The notes under the pieces are model-generated. The model did not search any database and was not told where the DNA came from. It was given only the letters and a program-made list of their open reading frames with translations. 64,000 bases of DNA from Methylohalobius crimeensis 10Ki (GTDB lineage: Bacteria; Pseudomonadota; Gammaproteobacteria; Methylococcales; Methylothermaceae): NCBI RefSeq assembly GCF_000421465.1, contig NZ_ATXB01000001.1, forward strand, positions 1,488,001-1,552,000, read 5' to 3'. The position numbers and the translations under genes were made by a program. This document shows positions 35,292 to 45,015 of the stretch, piece after piece (position 1 is the first letter of the stretch; every line of letters starts with the position of its first letter).

Positions 35292-35591
35292 ATGCGTCTG
35301 AATCCGTCTGAAATCGACCGTATTCGCGGGGTGGTTCGCAAAATGCTGGGAGGTAAGGCCGATATTTTGTTGTTTGGTTCCAGGGGGGACGACGCCGCCC
35401 GTGGAGGGGATGTCGATTTATTGATTACCATTCCCTATTGCGTTGAAAATCGCGCCATGACCGCCAGTCTTTTGGCGGCAAGGCTGGAACGTGCCCTGGA
35501 TGGCCGCAGAGTGGACGTGGTGTTGCGCACACCGGATACGCCTGCCCAACCGATTCACCGAATTGCCGAAAACACAGGGATCGGACTATGA
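35292..35591 (+). CDS. MNT-type nucleotidyltransferase whose HEPN partner is truncated
   Basis: The 99-residue protein carries ILLFGSRGDDAARGGDVDLL near 25-44, the MNT signature, and resembles the antitoxin at 32926. The expected HEPN gene begins with an ATG at 35588 inside its stop but ends after four codons (MKHP). So this is an orphan antitoxin or a decayed pair. It follows the Rpn remnant by one base. Confidence 0.8.
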   Translation: MRLNPSEIDRIRGVVRKMLGGKADILLFGSRGDDAARGGDVDLLITIPYCVENRAMTASLLAARLERALDGRRVDVVLRTPDTPAQPIHRIAENTGIGL

Positions 35592-35602
35592 AACATCCTT
35601 GA
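35588..35602 (+). pseudogene. Four-codon remnant of a HEPN partner
   Basis: ATG overlaps the MNT stop as ATGA, exactly as in the intact HEPN/MNT pair at 33234, but a TGA comes after codon 4. The following 70 bp show no HEPN sequence. Confidence 0.4.
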
Positions 35603-35673
35603 CCCGACCCGGCGAACGCCGACTGCCGTACTCATGGAGAAGGCTTGACCGATGCTTTCGGTCGGCGTTTAAA

Positions 35674-36009
35674 TCAAGAAAATAACCGATTCAAGGCATT
35701 TTCAACTGCCTGAACATCCCTTTCGGAAAGCCGCCCCAGCACCTCAAGGATCAGTCGGTGATCGAGGGTGAACAGCTTGTAACGAACCTTGGATGGTGCA
35801 GGAAGGCCGGCGCTTTGAATGTCCCGGATCGGGCAATCCAGAGGCCAGGGCGTGTGATAGGCCGAGGTGATCATGGTCATGACGGAATGGCCGATTCTGG
35901 TGTTGAAGGCTTCAGCGGAAGAGAGTACCAACGCGGGACGCTTTTTATGAGACCCTCGATCCGTGAAGGGAAACGGGACCTTGACCACGGTGAAGCGATC
36001 ATAGATCAC
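35674..36009 (-). CDS. PemK/MazF-family toxin
   Basis: The 111-residue protein has the MazF/PemK pattern: FTVVKVPFPFTDRGSHKKRP followed by ALVLSS, VMTMITSAYHTPWPLDCPI and RYKLFTLDHRLILEVLGRLS. These proteins cut mRNA at short sites. It overlaps the upstream antitoxin gene by 11 bp. The final segment RDVQAVENALNRLF is a normal end, so the gene is complete. Confidence 0.85.
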   Translation of the reverse strand: MIYDRFTVVKVPFPFTDRGSHKKRPALVLSSAEAFNTRIGHSVMTMITSAYHTPWPLDCPIRDIQSAGLPAPSKVRYKLFTLDHRLILEVLGRLSERDVQAVENALNRLFS

Positions 36010-36229
36010 GATAGGCTTCCTCGTCAGTATCGGATCGCCATTCGCTCAGGGTAGCCTGGACCGCTTTCAGGTATTCCACATCCATCGGCGGCACTTTCCG
36101 GATTTTGGCGCTGCCGTTCTCATCGAGTTCCCAGACGATCCGATCGCCAGGTTCGATCCCCAATGCCTTGCGGATATCCACCGGAATGGTGGTCTGTCCC
36201 TTGACGGTGACTTTGACGACGTTGGGCAT
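35999..36229 (-). CDS. AbrB/MazE-type antitoxin
   Basis: The 76-residue protein has the swapped-hairpin AbrB fold pattern VVKVTVKGQTTIPVDIRKAL followed by GIEPGDRIVWELDENGSAKI, and a C-terminal tail that should wrap the PemK/MazF toxin. It is the first gene of the pair and likely autoregulates it. The pair runs opposite to the surrounding island genes. Confidence 0.87.
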   Translation of the reverse strand: MPNVVKVTVKGQTTIPVDIRKALGIEPGDRIVWELDENGSAKIRKVPPMDVEYLKAVQATLSEWRSDTDEEAYRDL

Positions 36230-36291
36230 GGTAGGTCTCTAAAGTATTACGGTAATACCATGATATCATTTTTCCCTATTTTGAAGCCTTC

Positions 36292-36640
36292 ATGGCGATT
36301 TTCTTCCCGGAGGCCCATCGCGGGATCGACTGGAGTCGGGGTTACGAGTTTCTCGACAAGGAACTTCAACAGGTAGTGCGCGATGCCAAGTTGGGACGGC
36401 GGTTGGCGGCCCGAGGGGTTCGACTATGGTTTGTGGGGCTGTGAGCTGGCGTTCCGGTTTCCGGCGGTGAAGCTGGACGACTACCGGCAGCGCTGGGAGG
36501 AATTGGCGTCCTCGGAGAATCCGTTCGCCGTCGTGGTGATGGCGCATCTCAAGGCGCGGGAGACGCGCTCCGATCCCGCCGGCCGACTCCACAGTTCAAG
36601 CTCAATCCCTCTCGCTCTTGTTCGCTTGAAATCTAAATAA
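36292..36640 (+). pseudogene. Internally deleted Rpn-family nuclease remnant
   Basis: From the ATG at 36292 one frame reads FPEAHRGIDWSRGYEFLDKE and LQQVVRDAKLGRRLA, the N-terminus of Rpn/YhgA-like nucleases, and stops near 36444. A second frame continues with WRPEGFDYGLWGCELAFRF and SSENPFAVVVMAHLKARETR, the later part of the same family. Catalytic-core sequence between the two is gone and the frame is shifted, so the gene is broken. Confidence 0.7.
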
Positions 36641-36817
36641 AGCAATGCAATAAACCGCGCCTACTTGTTAGGCACGGATTTTGTTACTAAGCTTAGTTTG
36701 AGACAAACACGACGGACGGAGATTAAGGTGGATGCTTGTCCGAAAACCCTCGATCATCAGGATCGCCGGCCGGAGAGATGTCTGTGCGATCCGGTTCCTG
36801 TTTGAGCATGCCTTAAC
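36641..36817. other. Gap without a recognisable feature
   Basis: The bases between the Rpn remnant and the flippase contain no gene, repeat or hairpin that I can support. The region marks the border of the accessory island. Confidence 0.5.
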
Positions 36818-38131
36818 ATGATTTTTCGTTCGGAATGGATCGCCGGTCTGTGCGGCGCCGCGTCGGTGAAAATCACCGGGGCGCTGCTCGGATTTGTCCT
36901 GACGGTGGTTCTGGCCCGTCTGCTGGGGCCGGCGGAATACGGGATCTATGCATGGGTGATGGCGCTGGTGGCTTTGTTGTCGGTGCCGGTTCAATTGGGC
37001 CTGCCCACTTTGTTGATCCGCGAGGTGGCCCGGGCGCAGCAGCAGCGTGACTGGGGCTGCCTGCGGGGCATTCTGCGCTGGTCCGTGTTGCTGGCGAGTA
37101 CCATGGCGCTGCTGGTCGGGGTGGCATTCCTCGCCGGGATGGAAGCGTTTTCGGGCTCACTGGAAGGCCGCGGTCGTGCGCTTTTATGGGGGATTCCCTT
37201 GCTTCCGCTGCTGGCATGGATCGGTCTTGCTACTTCTGCGTTGACCGGATTGCGCAGGGTTGTTTTGGGCCAGCTTCCAGATAACGTCCTTCATCCTACC
37301 GCATTGATCGGTTTTATGACGGTTGCCTGGTTGTTCTTGCCCGCTTTCGATTGGAACGCCGTATCCCTTATGTCGTTAACCGTGCTGTCGTCGGTATTGA
37401 CCCTGTCGATCGCCTCCGGTTTGCTGAGCTGGAAAATTCCGCCCGAGTCGATCACCGCCGCGCCCGTCTATCGAGGGCGTCTGTGGTTGGCTAGCCTGGG
37501 ACCGTTGGCCTTGGCAACCGGATTGTATCTCGTCAATTCTCGAACCGACATGGTGATGTTGGGTTTCTTCGCCACGGATGAACAGGTGGGGATTTACCGC
37601 GTGGCAACTCAGATGGCGATGGTGGTGGTATTTGTTTTACAAGTCGTAAATAGAGTGGTCGCTCCCCATTTGGCCCGCCTGCACGCGGCCGGGGACATTG
37701 GCCGCTTGCAACGCCTGGTTACCCGAAGCGCGCAAATTACCTTGCTCGGTGCGATTCCCGTGGCTTTGGTGTTTATCGCATTCGGAAGTGTCTTGTTGGA
37801 GAGGGTCTTCGGTGCCGCCTTTGTGGCGGGACATGAGGCTCTGATCATTCTGGTGGTGGCCCAATTAGTTAATGCCGGCATGGGGTCGGTCGGGCTTTTG
37901 CTCAACATGACGGGTCACGAGCGGGACACCGCCAAAGGTGTCGCCGTGTCTACCTTCCTGAATGTGCCCCTCAATTTTCTTTTGATTCCTGCTTTCGGCA
38001 TAACCGGGGCGGCGTTGGCTACGGCGATTTCCCTTGTGGTCTGGAATATCATTCTTTGGTATGCGGTGAGAAAGCGTCTCGGTTTGAACAGCACCGCGTT
38101 CAACTTTGGAGGCACGGTAAAACTCGCATGA
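36818..38131 (+). CDS. Polysaccharide flippase (Wzx / MATE-like MOP family)
   Basis: The 437-residue protein has about twelve membrane helices and the N-terminal pattern KITGALLGFVLTVVLARLLG with GPAEYGIYAWV, the mark of oligosaccharide flippases, plus LVNSRTDMVMLGFFATDEQV in the middle and VPLNFLLIPAFGITGAALAT near the end. It should flip lipid-linked glycan units. It overlaps the following sulfotransferase gene by 4 bp (ATGA), so the two are coupled. Confidence 0.88.
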   Translation: MIFRSEWIAGLCGAASVKITGALLGFVLTVVLARLLGPAEYGIYAWVMALVALLSVPVQLGLPTLLIREVARAQQQRDWGCLRGILRWSVLLASTMALLVGVAFLAGMEAFSGSLEGRGRALLWGIPLLPLLAWIGLATSALTGLRRVVLGQLPDNVLHPTALIGFMTVAWLFLPAFDWNAVSLMSLTVLSSVLTLSIASGLLSWKIPPESITAAPVYRGRLWLASLGPLALATGLYLVNSRTDMVMLGFFATDEQVGIYRVATQMAMVVVFVLQVVNRVVAPHLARLHAAGDIGRLQRLVTRSAQITLLGAIPVALVFIAFGSVLLERVFGAAFVAGHEALIILVVAQLVNAGMGSVGLLLNMTGHERDTAKGVAVSTFLNVPLNFLLIPAFGITGAALATAISLVVWNIILWYAVRKRLGLNSTAFNFGGTVKLA

Positions 38132-39027
38132 AGAAACCCAATTTTTTCATCATCGGCGCGCCCAAGTGCGGCACCACGTCCATGGCGGCTTGGCTTGGTG
38201 AACACCCGAATATATATATGTCGCCGGAGAAAGAACCCTGGTTTTTTTGTAGCGATATACGTTATCCGGGGATCAAGACTTGGGGTGCCTATTTGCAGTT
38301 ATTTCAGGCTGCATCACCTGAGAAGGTGCGAAGGGGGGAGGCATCTGTGCCATATCTTTTTTCACAGGTAGCCGTCCCAACTATCGAACGACAACTGCCT
38401 GGCTCTACTTACATTGTGATGCTGCGCAATCCGGTGGAGATGGCTTATGCTTATCATGGTCAGCATTTACGCTATTTTCAAGAAGATATTGATGATTTTT
38501 CACAGGCTTGGCGGTTAGCCCCAAATCGCCGTGCCGGGCATCATGTGCCTTCGAATTGCCCGGATCCAATTTTGCTGGACTATTCCTCCTGGTGCCTTTT
38601 GGGCGAACAATTGGAACGTCTTTATTCGATTGTTCCGCGGGAGCGGGTACTGGTCCTGCTGCTGGACGATGTGAAGGAGAATCCCCGCCGGGAATATCTC
38701 AAGGTGTTGGATTTCCTCGGGCTATTGGATGACGGACGGCAGAGTTTTCCTGTGCATAATGCGGCACGGGAGTGGAGACTGAAAAAATTTGCCAAACTTA
38801 CCCATACGGTCAGAATTAAAGCCGCAAAACTGAGAAGTGCAGCTGGAGTAAACAGTTTTGGATTAAAGTGGTTGGTGGACATGTATGAATCGCTGAATTT
38901 CCAACAATACTCTCGTCCGCCCATGTCTGCCCAGCTGCGAGAGGAACTAGTCGACTTTTTCGCCGAGGATATCCAGCGGCTGGAACGGATGCTGAACCGG
39001 GATCTGTCTGCTTGGCGCAAAAAATAG
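38128..39027 (+). CDS. Sulfotransferase family protein (paralogue)
   Basis: The 299-residue PAPS-dependent enzyme has FFIIGAPKCGTTSMAAWL at the N-terminus, YIVMLRNPVEMAYAYHGQHL for 3'-phosphate binding and ends in MLNRDLSAWRKK. It is the paralogue of the protein at 1088 and shows what that gene looked like before its tail was extended. Its DNA is AT-richer than neighbours (for example the ATATATAT run near 38210). It probably sulfates the glycan handled by the flippase. Confidence 0.88.
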   Translation: MKKPNFFIIGAPKCGTTSMAAWLGEHPNIYMSPEKEPWFFCSDIRYPGIKTWGAYLQLFQAASPEKVRRGEASVPYLFSQVAVPTIERQLPGSTYIVMLRNPVEMAYAYHGQHLRYFQEDIDDFSQAWRLAPNRRAGHHVPSNCPDPILLDYSSWCLLGEQLERLYSIVPRERVLVLLLDDVKENPRREYLKVLDFLGLLDDGRQSFPVHNAAREWRLKKFAKLTHTVRIKAAKLRSAAGVNSFGLKWLVDMYESLNFQQYSRPPMSAQLREELVDFFAEDIQRLERMLNRDLSAWRKK

Positions 39028-39103
39028 GATTAGAGATCATTAGCATGATTCATCCAATAATGCCTTTCGGTTCTATAGATTGTGATCGTGAGTGTGCTAA
39101 GCA

Positions 39104-40045
39104 TTATTCTCCCGAGCGCATCGTGCCCAAGTGGGAAGCATTGTTGGAGCAAGTTGCGGCTTCAGGCAATTGAAGGTATCGCTGTGCCTTCTGGCGCTGG
39201 GGGTCGTGGCCGCGAGCGATGCGCCATCCCTCCCATAGACTTCTAATTGGCACCCCGCTGCGGTAACGCCATGCGCGCAACAGGGCCCGAAGGGGCAGGG
39301 TCATCAACCTTCCGCCGTAGAGGAGGATTCGGTCGCAGCGATTTTTGGCCAGCTTCCTTGCTAGGAGCCAGTGGCCAGCCACCAGCCGGGATTCGTAAAA
39401 CCTTGATCCTATACCACTGGAAGCACTGCCTTCGTGTCGGATCATTGCATCTCGAACATGAATTATGCGTTCCCGACCTAGTGTCCAGCCAAGATAAGTA
39501 TCTTCTCCGTACATAAAAAAATTCTCGTTGAACACAGGCATAGGGGCACGGCTAAGATCAATCAGCAGACAACAACCGCTGGCATAGGGAAAACTGCCGG
39601 GAAGCGCTCGAAACGTAATCAAACCGAAAAATCTGTGATAGTAAAAGGTCTCCAAGAGATGGCTGTCGTTATCGATAGTGGGATAGGCAAGCACAGCCTG
39701 TTGGGTCCTGTCGAGCGCCTCGTTCAAGGCAGTGAGGGCGCCTGGCAGAAGAATGGCGTCATTGTTGATCAGCAGGAGTCTGGCTTCAGGAAATCTGGAG
39801 GTGATATGCTCGATTCCTCGATTGACGCCAGCAGCAAAGCCGAGATTTTCCGGGCTTTGGATAATGGACACACAAGTTTCAGCGTTCCAGGTTTCCTGCA
39901 ATGCCTTGGTGTTTTTACCTTCATCGGACGAATTGTCCCATACCAACACATGGGTTACGCCGTCATGTAACAGGCTTTGAATACATCGATTGGTACGGAC
40001 AGGATCTCGGTAGTTGAGAGTAAAACCAATGGTTGTTGGCTTCAT
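39104..40045 (-). CDS. Glycosyltransferase family 2
   Basis: The 313-residue enzyme is a GT-A glycosyltransferase: TTIGFTLNYRDPVRTNRCIQ, VLVWDNSSDEGKNTKALQ, ENLGFAAGVNRGIEHI and the DxD-like LLINNDAIL around 100-108. The end SGIGSRFYESRLVAGHWLLA with the basic YRSGVPIRSL segment resembles rhamnosyltransferases. The ATG at 40045 overlaps the upstream glycosyltransferase stop by 4 bp. Composition is lower in GC than the trp region. Confidence 0.85.
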   Translation of the reverse strand: MKPTTIGFTLNYRDPVRTNRCIQSLLHDGVTHVLVWDNSSDEGKNTKALQETWNAETCVSIIQSPENLGFAAGVNRGIEHITSRFPEARLLLINNDAILLPGALTALNEALDRTQQAVLAYPTIDNDSHLLETFYYHRFFGLITFRALPGSFPYASGCCLLIDLSRAPMPVFNENFFMYGEDTYLGWTLGRERIIHVRDAMIRHEGSASSGIGSRFYESRLVAGHWLLARKLAKNRCDRILLYGGRLMTLPLRALLRAWRYRSGVPIRSLWEGWRIARGHDPQRQKAQRYLQLPEAATCSNNASHLGTMRSGE

Positions 40046-41055
40046 GAGGCCAACTCCTGATAAAGTGAAAAATAATCCTCTATTATATTCTGCTCTGAAA
40101 AACGCTTCATTACCCATTCCTTTCCAGCTTGCCGCATCTGGTACCAAGGCGCGGGGTGATCAGCCAAACGCCATGCTGCTGCAACAAATGCCTCAACATC
40201 ATCTACTGGACACATAAAACCCGTTTCTCTGTCCTTCACTACTTCCGGTAGCGATGATACGCTCGCCGCGATCACCGGCAGTCCACAGGCCATTGCCTCT
40301 GCAGCTACTAGTCCAAATCCCTCGAGGCGTGAGGGAAACAGCAGCGCATCGGCTTCCTGATATGCGCGAACCAAGTCTTTCCCCGAAAGCCGGCCCAGGT
40401 TGACGCAGTTTTGTGGCAAGGTGTAGTGCGCATGGCGCCCCTGACGGTCGGCGGTGTAGCGCAGTTCGAAATCTTTCCCTAGTCGTTCCATGACGGGTGC
40501 CAGGAGATCCACACCTTTGAGTGTCGACCAGTTGCCTACGTAAAGGAGGCGAAAAGGGTGGTGGGGTGCTGCGGTTCGGGGGGCGGGGGCAAAACGTTGG
40601 CAATCGATGCCGTTGTAGATGACTTCGATGGATGGGGTACCGAAGGCGGCCTTGGCCATGTCGGCGGTATAACGGCTGACGGCAACGATGCGCCGGGCGC
40701 GTCCGAGATTGGCCGCTTCGATGGATCGAATCCAAAACCGGTGATAAAGCGCCTGCAGACGGCTTTTGTAGGGAGACAGCGCCGGATCGTGCACGCATGA
40801 GTGGAGGGTGACGACCACCGGCAGGTTGTGCGGCACCAGGCTAGGTGGGAGCCAGGAGTTGATGTGAACGAGATTGGCCCATGACGGCGGCTCGGGGGCT
40901 GGAACCGTCCACGGGGCGTATTCGGCTCGGTGGGGAAGCCAGGTGATTTCGGCGCGGATGCCGCTTCGGTTCAGGGCCTCGCAAAGCCGCTCGGTGAATA
41001 CGTCCGTCCCGCTGCCACAGCGTACAGCGGGAAACCAGACGGCGGGTCGGGTCAT
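40042..41055 (-). CDS. Glycosyltransferase family 4 (GT-B)
   Basis: The 337-residue enzyme has GT4 features: WFPAVRCGSGTDVFTERLCE at the N-terminus, ARRIVAVSRYTADMAKAAFG, VIYNGIDCQRFAPAP, the nucleotide-sugar loop ALLFPSRLEGFGLVAAEAMA and CGLPVIAASVSSLPEVVKD. The E-x7-E pair (EGFGLVAAE) is intact. It leads a two-gene unit with the GT2 gene. Donor and acceptor are unknown. Confidence 0.88.
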   Translation of the reverse strand: MTRPAVWFPAVRCGSGTDVFTERLCEALNRSGIRAEITWLPHRAEYAPWTVPAPEPPSWANLVHINSWLPPSLVPHNLPVVVTLHSCVHDPALSPYKSRLQALYHRFWIRSIEAANLGRARRIVAVSRYTADMAKAAFGTPSIEVIYNGIDCQRFAPAPRTAAPHHPFRLLYVGNWSTLKGVDLLAPVMERLGKDFELRYTADRQGRHAHYTLPQNCVNLGRLSGKDLVRAYQEADALLFPSRLEGFGLVAAEAMACGLPVIAASVSSLPEVVKDRETGFMCPVDDVEAFVAAAWRLADHPAPWYQMRQAGKEWVMKRFSEQNIIEDYFSLYQELAS

Positions 41056-41180
41056 GGGGACATCATCCCTGGTTGGATGGTCGGCATGGTTGCCTTAAAT
41101 TGGCTATCTTTCATGGCTTGACTGGACAATTACCGACTAAAAGTATACCAGCGATAGTAGGCGCATCAATTGAGCGAAAC

Positions 41181-42386
41181 CTATCGGTGGGATGCGATCG
41201 TTTCTGAGTAAAGACAGGAGAATGCCGCCCCGATTCGGCGCCAATCGTAATCGCGGGCTTTGATTTGTCCTGCGGCGGCCAGTTGTTCGCGGAGCGGGTC
41301 GTCGATTAACAAGTGGGTAATGGCCGATTTGAGTGCCGACGGTTGCCCGGGTTCCACCAATATCCCTGTTCTTCCATGTTCGACGATCTCGCCGATACCG
41401 CCGGTATGGGTGGCAATCACCGGGGTGGCGCTGGCCATGGCCTCAAGGAAGACCACGCCTTGACCCTCGGTATCGCCTTGCCGGTCGGTGACCGAGGGCG
41501 CGACGAAAAGGTCGGCCGTCGCATAAAAAGTGGGTAAGCGGTGGTGAGGCATTTTTCCCCAAAAACGTATCCGGCTGCCGAGGCCGAGTCGGTCTACCTG
41601 GTTTTGCAGGCGGGTTTTTTCGCTACCGTCTCCGACGATCCATAAGTGGGTTTTCTCCTGGACCGCTCGATCCAGTGCTCCGAAAGCCTCGATCAAATCG
41701 CCGACGCCTTTTTTCTCTACCAACCGGCCGACGAAAAGAATGATTCGGTTGTCCGCTTTTTCTCGGATAAGCGCATCGGAGGAAGCGTGGGCGAAGGTGT
41801 GGTAATCCACGCCCATGGGAATGATGCGGGCCGGCGGCAGAGCAGGACGGGTTTGAATGGCTTGTGCGGTAGGCAGTGTGTTGCAGGTCCAGGCGGCGGC
41901 GTTATCAACGGTCCAAGCTTTGATCCGGTTGAGAAAGGGGCTTTTCAGGGCAAAGGCGTCTCCGCCGTGGGCGGTCACGATGACGGGAATGGTGAGTAGG
42001 TCTCCTATCGCGGCGGCGACCGTTCCCTGCGGGATGATCCAATGGGCGTGAATGAGATCGGGCTTGAGCATTTTACACTGGCGCCACAATCCGGTCGCCA
42101 TGCCGAGAAGAAAAAAAGGAATCTGGCCGTACAAGAGAGGCTGTCGTTTCAAGTTGGGAAGAATGCCGGAACCATAGGCCAGTTTTTGTTGAGACCGGGG
42201 CGCGAAATAACGGAATAGGTGCAGGGGAATGGATGACGCTTTCGGGGCGATGGTGAAGTCATCCGGTGCCAGAATGTGGAGATCGACACCTTGTGACTGT
42301 AGGGAATGTGCGAGATGCTGCAGGAAAATGGAGGCGCTGTCGTGCTCGAAGCGCGGATAGCTGGAAGTCAGCCAAAGGACTCTCAT
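41181..42386 (-). CDS. Glycosyltransferase family 4 (GT-B)
   Basis: The 401-residue enzyme reads VLWLTSSYPRFEHDSASIFL, LIHAHWIIPQGTVAAAIGDL, ARIIPMGVDYHTFA, NRIILFVGRLVEKKGVGDLI and EGQGVVFLEAMASATPVIAT, a standard GT4 protein with the E-x7-E motif. It lies 22 bp downstream of the GT2 gene that starts at 43269 and is likely cotranscribed with it. The 125 bp before the next gene carry nothing clear. Confidence 0.88.
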   Translation of the reverse strand: MRVLWLTSSYPRFEHDSASIFLQHLAHSLQSQGVDLHILAPDDFTIAPKASSIPLHLFRYFAPRSQQKLAYGSGILPNLKRQPLLYGQIPFFLLGMATGLWRQCKMLKPDLIHAHWIIPQGTVAAAIGDLLTIPVIVTAHGGDAFALKSPFLNRIKAWTVDNAAAWTCNTLPTAQAIQTRPALPPARIIPMGVDYHTFAHASSDALIREKADNRIILFVGRLVEKKGVGDLIEAFGALDRAVQEKTHLWIVGDGSEKTRLQNQVDRLGLGSRIRFWGKMPHHRLPTFYATADLFVAPSVTDRQGDTEGQGVVFLEAMASATPVIATHTGGIGEIVEHGRTGILVEPGQPSALKSAITHLLIDDPLREQLAAAGQIKARDYDWRRIGAAFSCLYSETIASHR

Positions 42387-42408
42387 GATGCGGTTTTCGG
42401 AACAAGCG

Positions 42409-43269
42409 TCATTCGTGATAGCGGTAATGCAGCGATGAGATTTGTTCCGAGATGATCCCCATCAGGAAAATGAAAAGCGCCCCCAGAAACATGACCACCG
42501 ACATGTTGGTCAATCGTCCCCAAAAGAAATAAGTGTAGGCGTAATAACCCAAACCGGTAGCGAAGGTGAAGGCGCTGACCGGGAGAAACAGGCGCATGGG
42601 GGAGAACAGGGCGCCGATCTTGAGGATGATGACGAAAAAGCGGATGCCGTCGCGAACAATTTTGATATGGCTCTTGCTGTCCTTGTCGCGTTTGCCGGCG
42701 TGAATGGGGACATAGGTGACCGGGAAGCCGGCCCGGAAGAAAGCCATCGTGCTGGTGGTGGGGTAGGAGAAGCCGTTGGGCAGCAGGTAAAGAAACTTGC
42801 GGAAACATTCGGCATCGGCGGCGCGAAAGCCGGAGGTGAGATCCTCGATTTGATAGCCGGTCATGAAGGAGGCCAGGTGGTTGTACCAGTGGTTGGCGAA
42901 GCGCCGGGTCAACGAGGCATGGGTGCGGGCGTGACGGGCGCCGACCACCATTTTGTACCCTTCGTCCAACTTGTCCAGCAAGTGAGGAATGTCTGCCGGA
43001 TCGTGCTGACCGTCGGCATCCATGAAGACCAGGATATCGCCGCGGGCGTTGCGGGCGCCGGATTTGATCGCCGCGCCATTGCCCATGCTGTAGGGATGGT
43101 TGATCACCCGGGCGCCGTGTTCCCGGCAGACCGCTTCGGTGGCGTCGGTGGAGCCGTCGTTGACGATCAGAATTTCGGCATTCGGGTGGAGCCGTTTCAA
43201 TTGGGGGATCAGGCGGCGTAAGCCGTCCGCTTCGTTCTTCGCCGGCAGGATGATGGAAAGTTGTGGCAT
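42409..43269 (-). CDS. Polyprenyl-phosphate glycosyltransferase family 2 (DPM-like) with two C-terminal helices
   Basis: The 286-residue protein starts LSIILPAKNEADGLRRLIPQ, with VNDGSTDATEAV and the DxD motif ILVFMDADGQHDPADIPHLL, which marks dolichol-phosphate-mannose-synthase-like transferases. Two membrane helices follow at about 205-270 (AFTFATGLGYYAYTYFFWG and MFLGALFIFLMGII). It should charge undecaprenyl phosphate with a sugar. The ATG at 43269 is used because the upstream extension runs through an FNR box and has no family similarity. Confidence 0.87.
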   Translation of the reverse strand: MPQLSIILPAKNEADGLRRLIPQLKRLHPNAEILIVNDGSTDATEAVCREHGARVINHPYSMGNGAAIKSGARNARGDILVFMDADGQHDPADIPHLLDKLDEGYKMVVGARHARTHASLTRRFANHWYNHLASFMTGYQIEDLTSGFRAADAECFRKFLYLLPNGFSYPTTSTMAFFRAGFPVTYVPIHAGKRDKDSKSHIKIVRDGIRFFVIILKIGALFSPMRLFLPVSAFTFATGLGYYAYTYFFWGRLTNMSVVMFLGALFIFLMGIISEQISSLHYRYHE

Positions 43270-43368
43270 CGGATAATGCGTCCTTGACCCTCTCAAGGTC
43301 CGTCGAATTGAGCCAATATAATGAAATGGATCGTTTCCTGCAAGCGTAATGGGGGCGAGCGGGCAAGT

Positions 43369-43382
43369 TTGATCCAGATCAA
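43369..43382 (+). promoter_or_regulatory. Perfect FNR/ANR box
   Basis: TTGATCCAGATCAA fits the FNR consensus TTGAT-N4-ATCAA at every position. Its centre (43375.5) lies 41.5 bp before the start predicted from an extended -10 element TGCTAGCCT (43401-43409), the exact class II activation geometry. It could also act on the minus-strand glycosyltransferase operon 100 bp away. Confidence 0.7.
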
Positions 43383-43415
43383 AATCGACCTTTGCCAAAC
43401 TGCTAGCCTATTCCC

Positions 43416-43507
43416 TAAACCTCCTTAGTTACCGTTGGTTTCGGACATTTCAGCCATTTATCCTCTGGGAAGGGTTTGAGCGGGTGCAATCGCCCCGCTC
43501 TTTTTTT
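43416..43507 (+). ncRNA. Candidate FNR-activated small RNA, about 92 nt
   Basis: No protein gene lies between the FNR-type promoter and a strong intrinsic terminator 92 bases later, so a discrete short transcript is predicted. Near the 5' end it carries CCTCCTTAG, which is complementary to ribosome-binding sequences and would be a natural seed for pairing with mRNA leaders. The 3' hairpin with seven T residues would also suit Hfq binding. The prediction is from promoter, terminator and seed only; I do not recognise a known family. It could instead be the leader of nqrA. Confidence 0.5.
43478..43507 (+). terminator. Strong intrinsic terminator upstream of nqrA
   Basis: The stem GAGCGGG / CCCGCTC (43478-43484 and 43494-43500) is followed by TTTTTTT. 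There is no protein gene upstream on this strand for it to serve, so it ends a short RNA or attenuates an nqr leader. Confidence 0.8.
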
Positions 43508-43566
43508 GCCCGTCTCTCGAAAGCCCGGCCCCGCGTTGTTCGGCCACGAAAATTGTGCTGTAATAA

Positions 43567-45014
<1,448 letters not shown>

Positions 45015-45015
<1 letters not shown>

